Assembly: GCA_025084515.1 (NCBI GenBank) | Contig: JAJAGP010000241.1 | Location: 394,732-458,731 of the forward strand | Length of the DNA: 64,000 bases | Direction: 5' to 3' | Source of the DNA: Ancistrus triradiatus | Lineage: Eukaryota; Chordata; Actinopteri; Siluriformes; Loricariidae | Shown: piece after piece, positions 11,801-22,529 of the stretch | Layout: each line of letters starts with the position of its first letter | How positions within the stretch are numbered: the first letter of the stretch is position 1 | Notes under the pieces: model-generated | What the model was told of the DNA's origin: nothing | Seen by the model: only the letters and a program-made list of their open reading frames with translations | Databases searched by the model: none | Program-made: the position numbers and the translations under genes

Positions 11801-14800
11801 CAATCCAGTGCAAGTAACAATGCTAGGGCTTCATTTTCTACAGTCCTGTATTTATGTATGTAAGCTGACATTTAAGGAATTTCTAAGAAAAGTAGCAAAC
11901 CTGATGGTCAACTTTCAGATCATCTTTTTGGAGGAGGACACCTGTATCACACTCATCGATCTCTAACTTTAAAGAAAAAGCGGTGTAACTAATACCGGAG
12001 ACTCACTACAGACGGTCTTAACAGCGAAGAAAGCACTTTGGGCATCCGAGAACCATACCAATGGGTTATTAGCATGTAGCAAATTCATGAGGGGACTTGC
12101 AAGAACAGGGAGATATTTATAGAAACAAAGACAGTATCTTGCCATACCCAAGAATCTTTGCAGCTCCCTTTTAGTAGTGGGTTAGCATATTCTTCGGCAT
12201 TAAGCAGCATTAAACGTGCATCTACATACATCTACATTTATGCATTTAGAAGACACACTTATCCAGTGCGATTTACAACTGATACACACTTAGCAATTAC
12301 AGCTTGTTCCAATCCAAGTATTGTGGATTAAGGGTCTTGCTCAAGGACCCAACAGTAGCAGCTTGAAGGAGGATAATTTGAACCCTGGACCTTCTGGTCT
12401 ACAGACCAGTATCTTAATTGCTAGGCTACCACAGTTTCCCACCACTTTTCCAAGATTAGTCCTGTACCGCATTCAAATGTATCCAAATTTAACACTAGGC
12501 TGACCTTCATCAAATGAGTGTAGATGGATTCTTTTTGATAGTAAGGGTGTCTGAGCTGAGGGACTTCACTCATACTTCCAGAGAGTAAGATGAATGAGAA
12601 TAAAGAAATGTGCTGTGCAGCAGGCATTTAATTATATTTATGACAGTCCGTTGAGAGAAATATAGTCTACACTGTGAAACAGACATTATCTAGTTAGCCC
12701 AGTAACTCTAGTTTCTCCTGGTATTTTATGGTTTTGGGTGTTTTGAACTGAAATAAAAGTTGCTTTATGTGTGTAGTGGACCAGCTGTGAATTGAGTATA
12801 CTTAGACATAACCCACAAATTCCATGTCATTCACTAAACCACATACCTTTACTAATGCAGCTGCTTCATGTTGCTGTTTTACCCATTTATACAGAGGCTC
12901 TACCTCATATGAGATCCTTTACACCTCCCCCTAGTGCACACTCAGTAAGTATTAAGTCTGAGATCAAGCAGAAAAGAAAGTGAATGAATGAATGAATACT
13001 GTCTGTGCTCTCAATATCACAGAAAAGCGTTAATTATTGAAATGCTTTTACCATTTTAAAATGAATTATTGAACTGATCAACTATTCATTGCAGCCCTAA
13101 GAAAAACTCAATGCTTATTATGTGGTCGGTATTTCAACATGTAGAAAAGTGGAGGATCTTCTAGTCTTCAAGAGGTATCCTGGCTCTGAAGAGTTTTCAT
13201 ATAGATGGGAGCAGTTGGAGAATAGCTGATCCCACATGTATCAACCAAATTAGTTTAGCCAGCAGATTTTGTTCTGGGCAATAAAATAAGTCGAGTTAAA
13301 TTGCCAGAAATTCATGTCATATATCTATATTTTTGTTTCACAGCACATGAAAGATAATGGATTTCTAATTTCTGCTTGTTAATGAGACCACTCTGACTGG
13401 AAGACTTAATATGAATCCATGGGCATGCAACTCTAAAAGCTCGTCTTACTATAGACTAAACTCAATACTTATGACTAAATAGACAATGTGAAAGATATAA
13501 CCACATAAACATTTCCAGTTTTGAAAGAATGATAGCCAGGGTTTCAGAGAATACATCAATAGGATATTTTCCTTTTGACTTCTATAAAAGTCATATATAA
13601 TAAATAAAATTCTTACAGAAACCAAAACAAAATAATAATGAACATTAATTACAACTCACTTGTCTGCACTGACTGGCACAGGATAGTGACGGAAACAAGT
13701 AGCATTTCTAATTACTTTCTATTTCTACTTTCCAAGTGTTCATCAGACTTTCTCACTTCCACTGAAGCAACAAATGCCGCCAACAAGCATTTCCATTTGC
13801 TGAGCACTGAGCAGTGCCACTTGGTTTGGGGATGAGAGCCTTCACTCATATGATAGCTGAGACTCAACCAAGGCTGTAGTAGTCGAGAAAGTGCTGCTTC
13901 TCTGCCCCAGCACATTAATTAGAACAACAAATTATGTAACAATAATTTGGCTCAATAATGATAGAAATGATTACGAACTTTTAAAAATCAGTTTGAGTCA
14001 CTTGTGGGACATAGGTGCTGGCAAGGGAGGGACGGAAACAGAAGTGTGTCTGCACCAATACCAGGGAATATGTATAAAATAGCCCTGGTTTTGGAATATG
14101 ACACTCTTGGGCTTGGCTAACCAGCTAACCAGCTCAGGAATAATTGATGCCTTTTGAAAAGGGAAAGCCACAGCAAATGTGTTGTGTTTAAAAACACTTC
14201 AAGATCTAATATCCACACTACATCCATGGTGCTGGATCAATCTTAATTACATTGAACTTTTGTAAGAGAAAAGCTCTGGAAGCCTAGCATTTAAGTAAAA
14301 ACAGAATTTAGACCTGTTTGATATGATCATCTCACAACATTTAGCAGACACAGGCAGCATATCTATACACAATTAACATACACATTAAACATATTCAGGA
14401 AGTAACAACCACTACAGACTATTATAGTACCAAACAGAATTACATAAATTATCACGTTTCAAAATTACAACGAACACACCTAACAGCACTGCAACTCAAA
14501 CACCTTCATAACATGGTCATCAGGAATAGGAATCTAAGGCAATATTACTATTTAAATATTGCAAGGCATTTGCAAAAATAGTAATCAAATAATGTTAATC
14601 TCACCCAGCCAACACAAAATACCACTACTGCATTTTTAACCAATTATGTATTGATTAACGCTTATTAATTCATAAAAATGTCAAAAAAGTACAGAAAACT
14701 CCTCTTGATATTTGGTAGTTTTGTAGTTTATCTTAAAAATTCTGATATGATTTGAATGCAGGCTGCCTTATAGAGTTTTCTAGCAGTGTGCGCTGAAAGT

Positions 14801-17800
14801 TAGGGGCACATAGTCCAAGCATGTCGTTGATGTAATGTGTAATACATACTGGTAGGGGTGGGTATTGGAAAGGACTTGATACGATATGCATCATGATACA
14901 TGGGTCATGGAACATATTGCAATATTCCACATAGTTCACTGAAAATATAAAAACAGCTGAAATACAATTTAGGATGTACAATCTGTGTTGTCTTAACACA
15001 TCACAATGATAATTCAGTGAACAAACTGAGTCAAAACACTGTACTGCCACACCTACAGAAGTGGAGATTGTAGTTTACACCCCATTTAAAATGTGTCTTT
15101 TCTTCCTTCAAAATAATCAATATTTTGAACTGAAAACGGTGTAGAATATCACGAAAATAAATACAGACATGTATTGCTGTATCGATTTTTTAGCACAGTC
15201 CTACATACTGGGTGATGTTTAGTATAAATATTGTGCATAATACGCTATTCTGAAGTTGGCCATTTACACAAAGTTGGTCAAAGTTGACACAAATGGACAA
15301 CTGGGCCATGGTTAGATCTTCCAGCAGGATTATGGTCAAAGTAAATGTCCAAATCTGCATAGACATGGCATAATAGCCACCGTATTAAGCTTATTACAAT
15401 AGCGGCTTATTTGGAAGGTGACCAAATATTTGTACACCAAGTTCTATGTTTATTTTTTCATGTGCATATATAAAATATATGCATTACATTTTGTGAAAAT
15501 CAGCTTACCTGTAGAGTTCATGTTTGTTTCAATTTAGAAAATCAACGACATTAACTGACCAGGAGTGCTCAGAATACATGCATGACAATAACTGTGACAA
15601 TGCTTTTGTTGTTTGTTATTTTTTTTTAAATAAATTAACCCCAAAAGTAAGATTTCTTTCAGATATTCAGTGTAAGAGTAAAAGTCAAGTCAAGTCAGAT
15701 CTATTTATATAGCGCTTTTTACAATGGAGCATGTCTCAAAGCAACTTTACAAGTTTAGATTATCTCCTAATAACTACGTCCATTCCCAAATTGAGCAAGC
15801 CTAGGGCGACAGTGGCAAGGAAAAACTCCCTGAGTGTTATAGGAAGAAACCTTAGGAGGACCAAGACTCAAAAAGGGACCTAACCTCCTTGGGCGAAATT
15901 AATGTGATATCTATTTCTGCATATAATATTAAACACAACTAATTTATCCATCAGCTTGTCAGCCCACCCAGTCGGAAGGTAATGTTTTAATATTTGCGTA
16001 TTCAAAACGATCGACTTATCCTACTGATAATCGCTCATATATTTAAAAATATTAATCATTAATATCACTTGGGAAGCTGTGTAATACTTAGATCATCTTT
16101 CCACTCATGCTTTTGGAAAACTTGGCCTTGATCCTTTTTTAGTCTACAACAAATTGTGCCTTCATATGGATTCTAAAAATAACTTTTAAATCATTAGCCA
16201 GCTCACGCTGCTCATAAAAACACACTAATGCCCCCATTTTTACACTTTACAACTGCCCATCGGTAGCCATGTACAAGTTCCTGTCATCTCTGACATGTTT
16301 TTTCCTGTTACTACGAATTCCGGTGACTGACCCCTGTTCATCTGCACTTAAAAAAAAAGCTAATCATCAAATATTAAAGGTGTGTTTACGATAATGGCCA
16401 GCCAGTTTTTCTCTCCTCTGATGCCACATTATTAATTCATGCGGTTAAAACGACTTTCCAGCGATTAATGGTACGCGCTCCATGGTTCAGCGAGATTGCT
16501 TTCTGAGAAAAAAAAAGAGCAGATTTTCTCAGCTGTCACACACGGTCATCTATAACAGACATCAACATCTTTCAGTCTGCACATGTTGCGTTGAGTGGAT
16601 TTTATCTACAGATGGACATGGATTTTCTCTAGCCAACATGGGCAGGCTGAAAAAAGTGGATGTCTGTTATGGATGACAGTGTGTTAATTCATATCCATTG
16701 TGGTCAACCATACATCAGTTGAATGCCGGCAAATGTAGAAATTAAGGGGAGATCATCGTCTTGATTACATTTACTATAAAAATTAAGAGCTGGATGTTTG
16801 ACGTCTGATGGTTTACAGGAACACACAATGCCGCAATATTGAATCATGCAGGGTCCAGTTCAATAAATGTGTCGGCTTTGCACTATTAGCCAAAACATTA
16901 GAGATCTCCCATTTGACCAAGCCGAACACAGACAGCAATCAAACCTCACTGCAATTAAGACTGGAGACTGTACACTCAGTGAAGTTTCTGACACATCAAC
17001 ATGTCAATAGCTTAAGCGACAGCTAAACTCTGAATGTCTTTTGCAACTTGGGTGTATTAGACACACGATGAATATAATAATCAAGATATGAACCTGGAGT
17101 CTAAATTCCATGACTTTGATCCAAAATACAAGACCACAAGCCACCAAATCATAAAGGCCAACCAGTAAATGAACAGCACAGCTAACACTTACAGTGTAAA
17201 TAAGTCCAGCTGGATACACACGACCCTGTACAATACCCAGATATAATCAATGCATCTAACATTGTAACCATCTGTTGTTGTAGTACGTCTCAATACATAC
17301 GCTTATAATTGATGTATAATGACTATTTCCAGTTATTATCCACAAACACCATCATGTTATTAAAAAAATCCAACTTAGTTTCTCTTTTGTCCAGTTTAAG
17401 CTTCTGTCTTATCACTAGGATCTCTTTTTCAAAGTGGCACGGACGTGTCGTGTGTTTACGTTGTTCCAGTTCAGTACTACACCAGCTGGCAATAAACACT
17501 GTCACGTAACACATCATGAAAGCATAAATATTCTATTTTGTTATTACTATAAGTTGTTTAATAAATGTTACACCCCACAAATCAACACACAACATCTCAT
17601 TTATTCTGTCTATAACACATATCAATAATGCAGACTGGAGCATTGCCAAACAATTAAGGAATCAGTGAAACATACCTTGCAATCATTAAAATACCTTTTT
17701 ACAAGCGTATTTTAAAAATGGTTTTGCTCTTTTATGCCTATTACCCTTCAGAGCAAGCATTTGTAATGTGAACCCTATCAGCTCTATAACCATCTGGAGC

Positions 17801-19673
17801 ACTCTGACAATAACATCCACCATCCCATAAGAACATACGCACCGACCTAAAGTGTTTACAGCCCAAATCACCCGAATCGTCTTCAGAATTTAGTCGAAAC
17901 AGAAAGTCTGAAATAGAGGAATGGCAATAGATACACGGCAACATCGCCGATGCTGCATAAACACCTAGAGTGTGTACATAAGTGCAGCTGGACACACATG
18001 AGCACTGCGCTACAGGAATAAGAGTTAATGCAACATAGTAAGTGTTCATTCAACGCTACAGATGTTAACTCTGTACTGAAATAGTTCATTAGCCACTTTC
18101 AACATTTCAATTCAGTGGTTCTTTCTTTCACACAGTGTAGACTCTCACAAGCAGCCCACTAATCCCAACCTGTCGTTACCCTCTCAGGAAAAAGGGTTAT
18201 GTATCTGTATTATATGCAATATTTATCTTCCCCCAAAGAAAGTGATTTAACACTAACTCCAAAGCTTAATCATCATATTCTCTGTAACAGAGCATGTTTA
18301 AAAGAAATATAAACTCATGTAACTGTAATAGTTCAATTACTAGTAACTGACACAGCACTGATAGTTAAATTATGCACTGGTTTTGGGATATATATATATA
18401 TATTGTTTTTTTGTTTTTTTTCTTGTTATGTTATAACCTTTCGGTCATTGAACATAACATACTTGTTAGCAGAAGGTTTGAAAAAACAAACAACCCAGTA
18501 ATTCTGACTGTACAGCATCAGTCTCCGGGCCCATAACCAAAAAGCAAGGCATTGCCTACACAACACCAAAATATTAACACTGGTAAACTTTTACATTGCT
18601 GTACATTGGAAAACCAACCTCTGCGTATACAGCACTCTTTATGAAAGCATGTAGAGTTTTGCAGGGATGCAATTTTATTGTGAATAAAAACCTCGATTAA
18701 TGTTTTGGAACTAGCTAGAGGTTAGCTTAAATGCAATTAGAGGTAAGAGCAAAACAAAAACAGGCAGTTAGTTGGCACAATGAGGTACGTTTGGGTGGTA
18801 CCATTCGGGAATGGTATGGCTTTTTGATATAATATAATATAAAATAATATAATATAATATATGCCTTTTAAAGTTTTAGAGGTAAAACACTAATGTTCAT
18901 TTAAAGCGAATAACTGGACCTTAAGGAGGAGTGTAACTGTCAAATATATTCATGGACATGTTTAAATTGTGGAAATTATATATAAAGTAGGCATATTTAT
19001 AAGTCCCCTATTTTAGTTTCTTCCCTATCAGTAAACGTTTTGCCTATCTGGCCTGCTTTAACAGCCTAATCATGCACAGCATTAAAATGAATGATTATTA
19101 ATAACAAGATAACACAGTAATGGCAGCTTACAATTGTTACTACTTCTGTTTGCAGATTTCGTTGTGTATTGCACATATAACGTCATTATTCCATTCTGGA
19201 GGAAAAAGTGGAGAGACTGATATTTCACTTATAGTGTAGGAAAGTAAAATTAAGGAACTTATTTGGGAAGAACATCTAAATATACTTTAATAGTACTTGA
19301 CCTGTCTTCAGTTACTGACTGAGGTCGATGATTCAACAGAAGGTATATGCAATATAACCTTTTAGATCATTCCGCCACTATCGTGGTAGCCACCAGGACA
19401 GGTCCTGAGGATGCAGAGAATTTAACCTAACCTTCAGAACTTATTTCAGTTACATAACCGGACCCAAAAGACTCATCCTGTCATCTACATTTGAAGGTAG
19501 CCTATTCTCTCTGTTCATCAGAAATCAAGCATACACCAGTACAAGGACAGTCGGTGGAGGAGGTAAATGAACTCCTCCGCTCAATCTTCATCAGTTAGCG
19601 CATACTCACCTGCCGCCAAGCAGAAGGGCAGCAGCAGTCTGAAGATCAGCCCACACACGACCTCAGACGCCAT
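5730..19673 (-). CDS. piezo2: piezo2, coding exons 1-2 (gene partial)
   Basis: Start of a Piezo mechanosensitive cation channel, a very large trimeric plasma-membrane protein that opens on membrane tension. Exon 1 is complement 19610-19673 (ATG at 19673, MASEVVCGLIFRLLLPFCLA...), exon 2 complement 5730-5825. Joined, they encode 53 residues plus one base: an N-terminal hydrophobic segment, then FRYNWLSFVYLIYLLLIPLF, the first transmembrane pair. Exon 1 ends with one base of an Ala codon and exon 2 supplies the other two, so phase is preserved; donors GTGAGT and GTAAGA and acceptor TTCGCAG are good. The match is to Piezo2 rather than Piezo1, whose N-terminus begins differently. Intron 1 spans 13.8 kb of repeats. 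Exon 3 (expected to begin HTGR) is not seen between 1 and 5729, so it lies outside the window. Confidence 0.9.
5826..6609. other. No gene recognised (piezo2 intron 1)
   Basis: Intronic sequence with no recognisable protein similarity. Open frames here lack motifs and are not supported. Confidence 0.5.
6610..6745 (+). mobile_element. LINE 3'-end fragment
   Basis: Contains the tail seen in many fish non-LTR retrotransposons: 'gaggacagggtgaggtggaa', then 'cgctgtggtgacccctgatc' and a run ending 'gaaagaagaagaagata'. About 130 bases; 5' truncated as usual for LINE copies. Family not assigned. Confidence 0.55.
6748..8190 (-). pseudogene. Tc1-like transposase relic (family D), split
   Basis: Two blocks on the minus strand read as parts of one Tc1 transposase. 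7878-8190 gives an N-terminal part (DLGFPHKTVSRIYSEW, then a segment ending IPLLSAKNR). 6748-7210 gives the C-terminal half (VADHVHPFM, then YPSSNGYFQPDN, then a VESMPQ segment). Between them, 7240-7877 is unrelated and probably a later insertion or rearrangement. Frames are broken in several places. Related copies lie at 22530-23605, 35905-36035 and 59440-60445. Confidence 0.65.
8440..8640 (+). mobile_element. Right end of another Tc1-like element (family C)
   Basis: Terminal sequence with 'cagagttcttcagtacaacc' followed by 'gtgtccacatacttttgatc', a known style of Tc1 terminal inverted repeat in fish. A left end of the same style ('tacactatatagacaaacat') occurs at 53741. Only the end is present. 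Confidence 0.5.
8641..10054. other. No gene recognised (piezo2 intron 1)
   Basis: AT-rich intronic DNA. A pair of similar phrases, 'gggtttccattcaaaggtta' (9558) and 'gtgtttccatccactacagt' (9629), suggests an old repeat, but boundaries cannot be set. Confidence 0.4.
10057..11652 (-). mobile_element. Tc1-like transposon with about 200-bp inverted repeats
   Basis: 1596 bp element flanked by TA (10055-10056 and 11653-11654). It begins 'cagtggtgtgaaaaagtgtt' and ends with the reverse complement apart from the last base. The inverted similarity extends about 200 bases inwards, the long-repeat layout seen in several fish Tc1 families. It lies in piezo2 intron 1 and carries an inactive transposase gene on the minus strand. 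Confidence 0.9.
10269..11272 (-). pseudogene. Tc1 transposase pseudogene
   Basis: From MPRCKAIQKQLRKK at 11272 the frame shows a paired-type helix-turn-helix region (KAISKAL, then RTTVRSIIHKW), a GRPTKITPRAQR stretch, and further on the DDE catalytic core on complement 10445-10717 (MVWDCFAALGPG; LQQDNDPKHTSK with the second Asp; SPDLNPIE with the Glu). It would end GPTSY at 10269. In-frame stops follow KAISKAL and PRAQR and frameshifts occur in the last third, so no active enzyme is made from this copy. Expected full length is about 340 residues. Confidence 0.85.
11965..12185 (-). mobile_element. Ty3/gypsy LTR retrotransposon fragment (RT-RNase H junction)
   Basis: Minus-strand translation reads KRELQRFLGMARY, then SPLMNLLHANNPLVWFSDAQ and AFFAVKTVCSESPVL. 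This is the segment after the RT palm domain and at the start of RNase H in Ty3/gypsy Pol (FLG-Y-RRF, P-L-L--K, F--LK). Only about 70 residues remain and the frame breaks at the 11970 end. No LTRs were found next to it. Confidence 0.7.
12232..12443 (-). mobile_element. tRNA-derived SINE copy
   Basis: Reverse orientation copy of the SINE at 46137-46335. It contains the tail 'tacatttatgcatttagaag', the body 'aagggtcttgctcaaggacc', and at the right end the tRNA-like head (complement of 'gctaggctaccacag'). Box-B-like sequence is degraded in this copy. Confidence 0.75.
12444..14844. other. No gene recognised (piezo2 intron 1)
   Basis: Intronic DNA without recognisable coding or repeat structure, except a short (TGAA)n run near 12981-12998. 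Confidence 0.45.
14853..15203 (+). mobile_element. Small non-autonomous hAT element, copy 2, with perfect 8-bp TSD
   Basis: 351 bp element starting 'taggggtgggtattggaaag' and ending 'tagcacagtccta'. It is flanked by exact 8-base direct repeats 'catactgg' at 14845-14852 and 15204-15211, which fixes its borders and identifies it as hAT-type. No coding capacity. Confidence 0.9.
15682..15896 (+). repeat. Dispersed 'tatagcgc' repeat, copy 2
   Basis: Well-preserved copy beginning 'aagtcaagtcaagtcagatc', then 'atttatatagcgctttttac', 'attgagcaagcctagggcga' and ending 'cctccttgggcg'. The other copies extend further (to a segment with 'actttagttttgctcttag' in reverse), so this one is 3' truncated. Confidence 0.8.
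15960..16800. other. Repeat-free block with many TAAT motifs in piezo2 intron 1
   Basis: In an intron otherwise dense in transposons, this block shows no match to any repeat elsewhere in the window. It has several homeodomain-style cores (for example 'attaatcattaatatc' near 16050, 'ttattaattcatgcggtta' near 16430, 'agcgattaatggtacgc' near 16462). It could be a conserved non-coding element; this rests on composition only. Confidence 0.3.
16801..19566. other. No gene recognised (piezo2 intron 1, 5' part)
   Basis: Intronic DNA without recognisable protein similarity. It includes an ATAAT pentamer microsatellite at about 18834-18863, an (AT)n run near 18390 and T-rich tracts near 18405-18422. 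Confidence 0.45.
18834..18863. repeat. (ATAAT)n microsatellite
   Basis: About six imperfect pentamer units in the phrase 'ataatataatataaaataat' and following bases. Confidence 0.85.
19610..19673 (-). CDS. piezo2: piezo2 coding exon 1
   Basis: 64 coding bases from ATG (complement 19671-19673) to a GTGAGTATG donor (complement 19601-19609). It encodes 21 residues, MASEVVCGLIFRLLLPFCLA then A, plus one base. The start is supported by identity with the known Piezo2 N-terminus and by the lack of other coding sequence upstream. The surrounding GC-rich DNA fits a first exon. Confidence 0.9.
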
Positions 19674-20340
19674 GGCCCGTCAAATGTCTTATCCAGCTTT
19701 CAGTGCAAATGTGATGGGATCGAACCCAAACTTGCTGTGTCCTGTTCAGAACTGTCGGTCCTGCGCTTTCTTCTCCAGTCCGCACCAGTCAGCATCATGC
19801 GGGAATCCGACTGGAGCCGCACGAGTGCCGCCGCGCGCAATCCGCCCGTAAAGGAGTAAAGTTCTCAGTCCGACTTTCTTAATTTTTCCAGTGCTGGTCA
19901 GCTCAGGCGATCCGACTTCCCAGGTTTAGCAGTTTCATGTCATGAGGGACGCGTTTGGTCAATCCTCTAATCACATTCTTCGAGAACAATTCGCAGGAAT
20001 CTGACGCGCAAATTTCCGTCCTTCGGCGCACCGGGATCAAGTTATCCATCAGCCATTTGAATAAACCGGACAACAGCAAAAGTCATTAGATGTATACTAA
20101 CATCAGTAGAAGCCATTTGGAATAAGACTTACTGTCAAAGCAAACTGTACATGTCCTGTACCGGCATAAGTTTCCAACCCATCAGCGTTTGATGAACTAA
20201 ACAGCTCATTGCTCTTCACATCTCAATCAAAAGTCCTGAAAGATGAGCTGACAGCAACGTTGACCAATCACAAGCCAAAGCCTTCAAACGAGCGGAACGA
20301 GAAGACCAATGAGAAGAGTTGGAAGGCGGGAATACAGGGC
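19674..20340 (-). promoter_or_regulatory. piezo2: piezo2 5' UTR and promoter region
   Basis: GC content and CpG density rise sharply from about 19740 to 20060, unlike the AT-rich flanks. Two CCAAT-type boxes are seen further out ('accaatcac' near 20262 and 'accaatgag' near 20303). No TATA box is evident, consistent with a CpG-type promoter. The exact transcription start cannot be set from sequence. Confidence 0.55.
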
Positions 20341-21034
20341 TACTGACAGAGCAGTTTATTAAAATAGCCCTTTAAAATAACTGAGGCTTGTAGGAAAGGA
20401 CTGCAGCCTGTCTTATTGTAGGTAAGCTTGTTTTTCCACTTAGACTTCACTTGTTTCCAATTTAGTGGCTAGATTATTCAGATTCATTCCGAATCTAAAA
20501 ACAGTGAAAGCGGGAAACCACTTCACCAAGAATGTAGACAAACAATGATCTTATCTTTTTACTATCCTACAGCAATCACATCAGTGACTACTGTACAGTG
20601 TTTAGGCTCAAGCCTGCCCACATTAAAGGATCTATAATGTCAGAATCACTTCATTTTACTATGTTAAACATATGAGGAATTTGACTTTTTGAGGGCCACA
20701 CATACACATCATAAACAAACATTCAGGGGCATCATCAGATCCCATGTTACTGGGCCCCATGTCCCAGTACATTGTTGCTGTGCCCCACTAAAATCACAAA
20801 AGTAATAAGACAATTTTATCCTGGATTGCTGAGCAGAACTGCAAGATACACTGCACAAATTCACTACAGGCACTACATTACCCATAATGTCCCAGCATCT
20901 TTCCAAAAGCTTCAGCGACTAACACTTTTAGTCCGTTTCTTTCCATTTTTTTGCATGGAGCAATGGACATCTGCAAATATTTAAAAGAAAGTCACACTGC
21001 AGACAAGGTAACGATAGCTCATAGCTATTTGTTA
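20341..21034. other. Intergenic, no gene recognised
   Basis: Between the divergent piezo2 and ctsz. Sequence around 20700-20900 contains open frames on both strands but no recognisable protein motif. Confidence 0.45.
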
Positions 21035-21145
21035 CGGTTTCATTTTTTATGCACAGTTGTGCCCCTGTGACTGATTGGCAAGCAGAGGGGTACAATTGTG
21101 CCCCTTTAAACTCTGTGTGCACCCCAGTACGACAAGTAGTCTAGA
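21035..21145. repeat. Dispersed repeat shared with 44.7 kb and 54.1 kb
   Basis: Contains 'ggggtacaattgtgcccct' and 'gacaagtagtctagaaaa'; near-identical phrases occur at 44669-44727 and, inverted, at 54131-54195. At 44.7 kb it adjoins a tRNA-like segment, so this may be the body of a second SINE. Confidence 0.55.
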
Positions 21146-21205
21146 AAATAACACATTTATGTGAGAGTGAAAATGATAACAATTCTAATAATAATAAAAT
21201 ATCTA

Positions 21206-21371
21206 CAGTTGGGGCCAAAACACAGAGAACTAGTGAAAAAACTTGTTTGTGAAGAAAGATTCATAGATTCAGCTGGATAATGACCCACAACACACCTCAA
21301 AGCTTTGCACCAACTTGAACCCTGAATAAGATATTGAAGTCCTGACTATCTAAGACCGTTGGCCCTCACTG
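21206..21371 (+). mobile_element. Internally deleted Tc1-like element
   Basis: 166 bp between TA dinucleotides. Ends are 'cagttggggccaaaacac' and 'gttggccctcactg', which are inverted copies. The interior retains a scrap of transposase, LDNDPQHTSK, the motif holding the second catalytic Asp. A miniature derivative with no coding capacity. Confidence 0.7.
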
Positions 21372-22296
21372 TATATAGTGGAAATGTGTATTTTTTTTAA
21401 TTTATTAAAATATTATTGGCCATTTCTACATAAAAACACTAATGTACCATTTTATGAAAAATGTTTTGTTAATTCTATTAAACAAAAATAAGTTAATGCA
21501 GCCTTTGCAGGAAACATACTTAAAATAGAACGTTCCTTCAAAATAGTAACGCTTAAATTTTAAAACCTAGTGGAAGAAAAAACAAAGCTTGTGTATAAAA
21601 GTTTTGGTTTGATCTCAGAACTGGATTTGCAGAAATATGTAAAAAGTTAGTCATGTTTAAAAGTGGAGAGGTTAAGTGTTAACAGTTACAGTGATGCTCA
21701 GGGATGCTCTCCCAGATACACAGGTAAGTTTCCTCAAACAAATGTCATAAACTTTAACTATGCTAAAACAATGTCTGTTTTTAACAATAATTTCCTTACA
21801 TTATCGTATGTGTTATGATTTTTTTCCCCTCATTAAGGATAAAAGTTATCCAAACAGACTATGTAATGCATAGTTTGTTAAAAATTCATCAATAATAAAT
21901 TTGATTCATGCAAGGTCCACTACTAATGGTTTGCTTGATACTATGTTATGTTTCATCTAATGCGAAGACCTACTTAATGATCACTTTTAGGTACAGAATT
22001 ACATCCCCTCTGTTTTAAAAAGCAATTAGCCCACTGTACCTACATCCTTGTGTAGCTTTCAGAGCTTAACAACTTCCTCACAACTAATAATAGATACAGT
22101 GATGCACTGCATTCCACTTGAGTGACTTTACTCTATTCATTTACTCAGAACACTGATTTGAATGTGAATCTAACACCTCATGGGTACGGCCGTAGTCAGT
22201 CCCAGCTGATCAATTAAATTCAAACTTTTCAAAATGAATTTAATGAAGATCTTCACCTGATTTAGATATCAGATACACACTCCGTCACCAATTTAT
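21372..22296. other. Intergenic, no gene recognised
   Basis: AT-rich sequence with no supported coding or repeat feature. Confidence 0.45.
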
Positions 22297-22525
22297 TAGG
22301 TGCACTTACCTTGTATCTACACATTTAGTAGACATAAAGTTGCTCAGCCCATCTACTATATGCACAGTCAATCAATGGAAGGAGATCATCAGACCACTCC
22401 AGACATATTATTTGAGCAGTGGATCATTGTAAGATGGCAATGATGTGTTAGTGTGTGTCTGGTATAGCTGTATGTGGTGTTACATGGGTCAACTTTCTCT
22501 CTCTCTCTCTCTCACACACACCACT
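22297..22525. repeat. Degenerate palindromic-repeat fragment and (CT)n(CA)n tract
   Basis: Starts 'tttattaggtgcacttacc' and contains 'cagtggatcattgtaagatg' and 'tgatgtgttagtgtgtgtct', landmarks of the palindromic repeat at 1059 and 45.9 kb. It ends in a CT/CA microsatellite at about 22497-22520. Confidence 0.5.
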
Positions 22526-22529
22526 ATAT

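Noticed and set aside
19567..19851. A 94-codon plus-strand frame over piezo2 exon 1
   Set aside because: It is the antisense shadow of piezo2 exon 1 and its 5' UTR.
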